Below are positions 57,650 to 64,000 of a stretch of DNA of 64,000 nt, piece after piece. The stretch is from the NCBI GenBank assembly GCA_034359265.1, contig CP136891.1:38556001-38620000 (forward strand), given 5' to 3'. A program made the translations under genes and the position numbers. Under the pieces are notes generated by a model that saw only the letters and a program-made list of their open reading frames with translations, was not told the origin of the DNA and made no database searches. The DNA is from Canna indica. Taxonomy: Eukaryota > Streptophyta > Magnoliopsida > Zingiberales > Cannaceae. Every line of letters starts with the position of its first letter. The first letter of the stretch is position 1.

Positions 57650-60640
57650 ATTGATCTTGCTTTACTCGCCTCTAACTAATGTAGGACTATATTCAAGTCA
57701 TGTACATTCCCGTTCATTACACCCAACATCAATAATAGACTCACTACTTTTAGCCCTAACTTTCACATTACTTCCCTCAATGTTATACACATTTAAGCTC
57801 ATTCTTGCTTTCGCACTTTCATGTTCCTTTGAATTTGCCTCTCTTCTACGGAATTGCCAACATACCACATCTTGAAGTCTTGCCAAGTTCCTTATTTTAT
57901 CCACCAACATTGATAGGTTCCGAGGACCTTAGAATTCTCCTCTTAGAATTTTTATAACCCTCAAATAGTCTGATCTAACTGTTAGTCCTCTTAAATCTTT
58001 CTTCCTGACATTATCTAAACCATACCACATAGCTACGATTTCAGCCAACAAAGGATTAGCAGCTCTTCCCTTGCATCCTCCTCTAGCCATTTCATTTCGA
58101 TTTCTATCTAGAATGACAAATCCAAACCCAGCTTCTCCATTGTTCCTTCCAGCAGCATCACTATGCACAATAAAATTCCTCATTTGTTCCACTTCTGTCA
58201 TTGTTAGCAATATTTCTAACTTTTCAATCTTCATGTACTCTATCACTTTCCTATTTGTCTTCTCACTCAAGGTTTTTACTTGCGAACACTTGCTTTCATA
58301 TTTGCATTTGTTTTTGTTTTTCCACAACATCCACATTGCAGCATGATAAGAAAGCTTTAATCAAGTCTACTGATTCACCAGAGAATCCATATATCTCTCA
58401 GCCATTTACCTTTGTTCCATTCCCTCCTGAGTTTGAATTCTACCCCAATGTTGATTTCAACCTTCTTCCAAAAATCTTCCGCATACATGCATTCAAAGAA
58501 AATATGATTTAACTCATCTTTCCCTTCCTTACATACCTGGCATGTTTCAGCTTCCATTCCTGAGAACTTGCCGAACCAGCTTGAGGTAAGCAATCTGCCC
58601 CATAACAATTTCTCAAAGCATTTTATGTTCCAGATGTCCTTCCATCTTATCTCAGTATTAATTTCCACCTCTTCTTTACCTTTTAAGTGCAAGTAAATAT
58701 TTTCACTGTTAATTCCCCCTTCCAACTATCTCCTCAAATTCATTTGTCTTTTGTCCACATAGATAGAGTAAATCAACTGACTTAGATTTGTATCAAAGCA
58801 GGTCTCGATTTTACTACTGTCCCAGCCTTCTTCAGATAACAACTCATTTATCTTTGAGAATTCCTTTAGAGCTTTCACATTGATAAAAGTAGGCCACTTA
58901 TGTAAGGGCAGCCTACCTAACCAGGGATCTGTCCAAACCTTAGTGTCATTTCCATTCTTTACCTTCTTCCACAACCCATCCCTTACTACTTCCATGCTTT
59001 TTGTGCTTGCCTTGTGTTTCATGAAAGCTTACTACCATTCCTTTCCAGCCAAGGATGAACATTTCCATATTTACTAATGAGTAAAGATGACTACAATTTC
59101 TCTTCTTTGTTGAGCAAAGGCAACACTCTCTTTGTCATGAGAGAATATTTCATCAACCTCGTATCTCTAATTCCCAACCGTCCTATACCTTTGTTTGAAA
59201 TCACCACCTTCCAACTTAGCATCTTAGCAAATCTTCTTTTTTCACTAGAACTCCAAAAAAATTCCCTTGTAAATTTTGTAATTTTTTCAATGGATTTACC
59301 ACTTACTTAAGAATTCATCACATCGAACTGGAATGGAATTTATGCCAGAACTTAACAACACTTTCCTCCCAGCTTGTGAAATGAGGTTTCTTGCCCAAGG
59401 ATCAATCCTACTTTTCACTTTATCCTCCCGTTTCTTTTCCACTTCCCTGCTCAATCTCTTTGGAGATATGTAGCTGCCAAGGTATCTCATTGGAAATTTT
59501 CCTTCTTGCATATTGAACACTTCACAAATTTCATGTTTGATTGCCGAACTGCAATTCTTTGGAAAAAAACAATTATGGCTTCTTTTTGTTTATCCTTTGA
59601 CCTAAAACTTCACCGTACACATCTAGGATATTTTTCAACTCTCTGCATTATTTCACATTTCCTTTAATAGTGATGATTAAATCATCTGCAAAACAAAGGT
59701 GAGATATCTTGAGGCCCCTAATCTCCATAGGTTTTATCAGTCCCTCTGAAACAGACTTCTTCATGAGTCTTGACAAAAGTTCTTCCATCAAAATGAATAG
59801 ATAAGGTGAAAGGGAATCTCCTTGTCTTATTCCCCTTAATTTTGCCTTTAAACACTTGAGAGAATTCGCCATTCATTTTGCATTGAAAGTAAGCCCCCTT
59901 TAAGCACAACTTTATCCATTGCAACACTTCATTAGGAAAGCCCATCAGCCTCATTGTTTCAACTATTAACTCCCAGATAACTTTATCATAGGCTTTCTCC
60001 AAATCCACTTTCATTATGAAGTAAGGTCTCTTGGCTTTTGAATTGAAGAAAGAATTTACTATATCATTCACCACAAGTATGTTATCATGTATCACCCTTC
60101 TTGGGATGAAGGCTCACTACATTGTGATTCCATTTCTCAAGCATTGTACCCTTTTTTAAAAACTCATTGTAGTCCTTGAATAGCTCTTCCTTTATGCTTT
60201 CCTAGTTTGAAATAAAAAACTCAACTGCGTAGCCATCTGACCATGGGCTTTTTCCTCTCCCCAAAGATTTTAAAGCTTCCCATACTTCACCCAGGCTTAG
60301 CTTTTTTTCAGCTTTGAGCAATTTTGAATAGTCAAAGTCTCCCAATTGAGCTACGATAGTTTCCACATACTAAAGTCCTTCACCTCTTCCTCATTCTGAG
60401 ATTTGTATACCAATCAGCCATTGCTCTTGCCATTTCTGCCTTGTCCTTTACTACCCCATCACTGGTCTGCAATTCCTCAACCCGATTTTGCCTCCTAATT
60501 TTAACCACACTATGGTAGTATTTTGTGTTTGTTTCTCCACCCTCCATTCATTTTTTTCTTGATTTACTCCACCACGTTAACTGAATTTATTTGGAAAGTG
60601 CACACACTCGATTGAAAAGGCTTCTCACAAGCATGATTTC
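57650..60640 (-). pseudogene. LINE (non-LTR retrotransposon): RT, zf-RVT and RNase H, frame-broken
   Basis: Read from high to low coordinates. Upstream of 60100 is a linker with weak RT-proximal similarity. The reverse transcriptase spans 60095-59648 (MKVDLEKAYDKVIWE, then LRGIRQGDSLSPYLFIL, then HLCFADDLI with the catalytic ADD). The thumb region is at 59520-59296 (FPMRYLGSYISPKRLS, ISQAGRKVLLSSGINSIP). A Trp-rich linker lies at 59022-58726 (KVWTDPWLGRLPLHKWPTF). The zinc-binding zf-RVT is at 58725-58375 (CQVCKEGKDELNHIFFEC). RNase H (RVT_3) is at 58336-57929 (VHSDAAGRNNGEAGFGFV, then AEIVAMWYGL). At least three stops or frameshifts separate these pieces. The endonuclease domain is not recognisable, so it is 5'-truncated or decayed. 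Confidence 0.85.
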
Positions 60641-61530
60641 ATCTTCAGAAATGTTTTCATTTTCCTCTTTAACTATGAAAGTAACATTAAAATAGTAATT
60701 GTGAATGTTGGGTTCAGCCCAGTAAAGTATTTCATAATATAATAAAATTAATATAATCCAACATTTCAATTTATTTTTATTAAGAAATTAAAAACTCGAC
60801 CTGTAATATTTTTTTTAAAAAATGAAAATCTTTTGTGACAAAGTTATCGAAAGATCTTAATGATATACTTTTCAAAAACTTAGTAAATTAAAATATAATT
60901 CACTCAACTTTACAAACATTTCAAAAATATCTCATTTTAATGAAAATGAAACTATTTCATTGCAAAATGACAAAAGTAAACAAGTTAATGCACAAATAGT
61001 CCCAAAAATATCACAAAGTTAAAATTAAGAAAATTCACAAACTTTAAAGTTTCTTTAATTTCATACTCAATCTTTTGATTTCATCCTAGATAGATTCTAT
61101 TATTAATTTCTTTTAGAAAAATAAACACGGGACAAAGAGAAGGTTTGAAGTAGAATGAAGAAGGAGTACAAGGAGAGGATAAAGGTGATTACCTACAGGG
61201 TTAAAACACATAAGTAGGAGCAGTAAGATTTATAAATGTTAATTACGTTATTAATATCTTCAGCGAAGATGATATTATTTCAGAGAACCAGACGCTCCAA
61301 CACCAGACCTAGTGCCTATAGAAGATGATATTATTTCACAGTAGATGATATTGTTTCGTGGACTGGACTAGAACTATTGAGTCCGGTCGAATTAGACCAG
61401 TAACACCCTACAACTCAGCTAAATCCGAACTAAACAGTTCCCCCGGGGGCTCCACCCGACTATACATGGACATTCACGTTCTTTCTTATCACAAGGGATA
61501 CGTCATTACAAGTCCACCATCTCGGATGAT
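60641..61530. other. Gene-free intergenic sequence
   Basis: AT-rich to 61250, then a short GATGATATTATTTC repeat (61268, 61324, 61343). No gene. Confidence 0.4.
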
Positions 61531-61535
61531 ATTGT

Positions 61536-61620
61536 TTTTGCCCCCCCCTCCCCCGTCAGAGTTGCACCTGACGAGGAGAGACACCAAATCGGACCGAACT
61601 ATTTCGATCCTCAAATAGGA
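61536..61620 (+). repeat. Dispersed repeat, inverse copy of 42915-43005
   Basis: The C-run plus GTCAGAGTTGCACCTGACGA and GGACCGAACTATTTCGATCC match the complement of 42915-43005 at roughly 80 percent by eye. Confidence 0.6.
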
Positions 61621-61639
61621 ACATTTCAGATGATATTGT

Positions 61640-61880
61640 TTCGATCTTTCACAGAAGATGTCCTTTGGATGACATCCCCATAAGCAGATTCACTCTACAA
61701 AGTGCCTACAGGAGCCTATTTTCTACAAAACCCGATATTCCTTGGCATAGCCTTCTTTGGTTTAAATGGCATATTCCTAGATGCTCATTCATCTCATGGA
61801 GATTTTGGAGGCGATGTCCAATATTTGATAGATTACATTCTCGAGGAAACAAGTCCCTAATATTACTATGAAGTACTAGA
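61640..61880 (+). pseudogene. LINE zf-RVT fragment
   Basis: The frame reads FTLQSAYRSLFSTKPDIPWH then FKWHIPRCSFISWRFWRRC and PIFDRLHSRG, the N-terminal half of the RT zinc-binding domain of plant LINEs. The Cys-Cys-His part is cut off. A different LINE from the one at 57650-60640 by sequence. Confidence 0.65.
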
Positions 61881-61949
61881 TAACTTGCTCACTTATAAGT
61901 CTAGGAAATAAAAGAACTACCATTACAATCACACTATTATTTTAACAGA

Positions 61950-63430
61950 CTCAATTCTAACAAGACTTGACTCGACTATATCAACTAGCTCACGAGATCA
62001 CTACCGGGATCAGCCGTCATCAGCTGCGTCGTACCTCAGAATCATGCTCTGCAAAACAGACACAGAAAAAAAATTGAGTATAAAGTGAATGGTCTTCCAA
62101 TCCACAACAATAAAATTCGATAATAACGATATATTGTATGAGTCGACAAGTGAATACATATGTCAATTAAATTACACTGCTCTAGGAAGACTACCCCGAC
62201 TCAATGGTTCAACTGACTCTTCCCTCAGGTTCGCTGGTCTAGGAAGGTCCTCTAGAACTAGAATCTAACTAAATACCTGCTCGGGTTCACTGGTCTAGGA
62301 AGACCCTCTAGAACCAGTACCCGTTGTATCTCTGCTCGGGTTCACTAGTCCAGGTAGGCCCTCTAGAACCAACACCCGTTGTATCTCTGCTCGGGTTCAC
62401 TGGTCTAGGTAGGCCCTCTAGAACCAGCACCCGATGTATCTATGCTCGGGTTCACTGGTCTAGGAAGGTCCTCTAGAACCAGCACCCGCTTGGTCGGGAA
62501 GGCCCTCCGACCCATGATCGCTCGTACACTATGCGTACCACTCGACCTACATACAGCCCAATTAACATGTGCTACGAAAATTCCAGCCTACTGAAATCAT
62601 ACATTTCCTAACCACACATTACTGTTCAAGTGCCCTAAGTACTTTCTATGTTCCCAAAACATATCTTACACGAAGATCGGTTGGTTACAGCAGCTCCTTC
62701 CGCATTAAACTGGTTACCCAAACTGCTAAAATAATTTAGCATATCATCATGTATAATTTCAGCACAGCAATGTATATAATTTCAACGTATCATCATGTAT
62801 AATTTCAGCACAGCAATGCATATAATTTCAGCATCAATTATATATATCATTCCAGCTTCATTCATATGAAATTTCTAGTATATAATCATAGGAAAATTTT
62901 CATCCAATCATGTGTAATTTCAGCATCCAATTATGTAAAATTTTTAGCATCATGTCAAGTGAAATTTCAGCATGAATTTGGTAAAAAAAATATATTTCAG
63001 CATGAATAACTTGTAAATTTCAGCAAGCATATAACTCACAAACATGAAAATTTAGCATTTCTAAAGGTACCTCCAGTAGATAATGGAAGAAAATGATTAC
63101 TAATAGTTAATCATATTTCTTAGAGAACCTACATAATCCATGCACTTATATTAACATTCCTATTAATAATGATATTCTTTCAACATATTCCTAGAATCAA
63201 GACAACGAGAAAAAAAAAATTGAAGTCCTCCCAGAGAGAGACATAAAACCCTCACCCCGGAAGGTACAATTAACAATTCAGTATATTAAAGTTGTGCATC
63301 CTTAGTCAAAGTCAAATATCATCACAAGCAATGGACTCTTGATTTGGAAGAATATCCTTATCGGTGAATAATATGCCTGAAAAAGTGAATCACACAAACC
63401 CTAGTTCTCTTGCATCCAACTCTATGTTAG
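61950..63430 (-). repeat. Gypsy-LTR-like remnant
   Basis: On the minus strand it has TTTTGCAGAGCATGATTCTGAGGTACGACG near 62040, like TTTTGCAGAGCTCGACTAG in solo LTR B. It includes a 55-bp tandem array and, at 62740-63050, many ATAATTTCAGCA words. No terminus is identified. No gene. Confidence 0.4.
62224..62500. repeat. 55-bp tandem repeat, five units
   Basis: Unit CTCGGGTTCACTGGTCTAGG followed by AAGGCCCTCTAGAACCAGCA and CCCGTTGTATCTCTG. Starts at 62224, 62280, 62335, 62390 and 62445. Confidence 0.88.
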
Positions 63431-63434
63431 GTTT

Positions 63435-64000
63435 TGTCACGCCCCAACTCACATGCCACTACACAATAATATACATGAAAATACTGTACATCACGGCAAC
63501 ACGAAATAAGGAAGAGCGGCGCAAATCTTTAGTCAACATCAAAACAGTTTTAAAGGATTTCAAATTCGAAGGAAACAACTCGAGTTTCAAAGTCTAAAAC
63601 AGTTACAAGTTTTCAAGAACAAAACTACTCAGTGCATGTCCAACAACCCTACTCGACAAGACTACGACTACATGACTGCCTGCTACGAGACCTGCGCAAA
63701 TGCCTGCCCTCCAGTCGCACCATGCCACCAAGCCGTACCTCACTGGTCGGGCTCTACAAAACAATAACAAACAAAACCATGAGTTCACGAGGAACTTAGT
63801 GAGCGGTCCTTCCGAACCTTCACATAAATCCCTGATATGATAACATATAAATATATACACAAGCACATATATGAAAAGTCTATGCTAGTCATATCATGGT
63901 AATCGGCCAATTGGCCATACTATGCAAATAAGTAGGTTTGGCCATATCGACTCCTTTAGACTGAGTATCATTCGGCCACTATGGCCTCATCCTGCCTGAC
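63435..64000 (-). mobile_element. Partial gypsy LTR, minus orientation, runs off the window
   Basis: On the + strand it starts TGTCACGCCCCAACTCAC, the complement of the GGGGCGTGACA terminus of solo LTR B. The minus-strand text (GCTCACTAAGTTCCTCGTGA, TTTTGTAGAGCCCGACCAGT, TACGGCTTGGTGGCATGG) tracks solo LTR B 36241-36330 closely. The preceding 5 bases are GGTTT; the other end is outside. Confidence 0.8.

Noticed and set aside
1..64000. tRNA and rRNA genes
   Set aside because: I looked for TPsiC-box-like GGTTCGAATCC and conserved rRNA words on both strands and found none I could fold or support.

Overview
This window is nuclear DNA from a flowering plant with a repeat-rich genome. The evidence is split genes with GT-AG introns, CACTA, hAT, copia, gypsy and LINE elements of plant type, and fragments of plant-specific genes (a PRONE-domain RopGEF, a HAL2-like phosphatase). 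I cannot name the species. Only one host gene looks intact: a seven-coding-exon RING-CH (RINGv) membrane E3 ligase at 51466-54001 on the + strand. Almost everything else is transposable element sequence, often nested.

Layout. 1-7281 is a mosaic of a broken gypsy element (RNase H and integrase), a gag-only copia remnant with its polypurine tract and LTR start, and a gypsy LTR end. 7859-8492 is the 5' part of a RopGEF gene. 8624-15896 is CACTA-1, inserted just beyond that gene start. 15957-17415 holds another CACTA end and a LINE fragment. 18305-18778 is a hAT-type MITE. 19459-32104 is a second CACTA family (TGGCAAA repeats), probably one old element, interrupted by CACTA-2 (22605-29397) and containing a HAL2-like gene fragment and debris of a third CACTA family. 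33792-39246 is a minus-oriented solo LTR into which a plus-oriented solo LTR (34290-36646) inserted. 39361-42279 carries two hAT MITEs and a foldback element. 43318-49154 is a copia LTR split by CACTA-3 (43622-47383). 49330-49690 is a 27-bp minisatellite. The RINGv gene follows. 55219-57222 is a degraded MITE split by a copia solo LTR. 57650-60640 is a minus-strand LINE. 61640-64000 holds a LINE fragment and two gypsy-like LTR pieces.

The most informative system is the CACTA trio. All three share a 12-bp terminal inverted repeat (CACTACTAGAAA), perfect 3-bp target duplications (AAG, GTT, ACA), hairpin-rich subterminal arrays, a TATA-like box, a 26-bp tandem repeat and a 250-bp palindrome upstream of a TNPD transposase gene, followed by a five-exon TNPA-like (Ptta/En/Spm) gene on the same strand. 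Each copy is disabled differently. CACTA-1 has a one-base TNPD frameshift and a stop in TNPA exon 2. CACTA-2 has two TNPD nonsense codons, a 350-bp deletion and a mutated TNPA splice donor. CACTA-3 has lost nearly all TNPD, with a templated filler at the junction, but keeps an apparently open 407-residue TNPA-like reading frame that requires a GC-AG intron. No copy in the window is autonomous. Five-base TSDs also resolve three solo LTRs, including a nested pair in opposite orientation.
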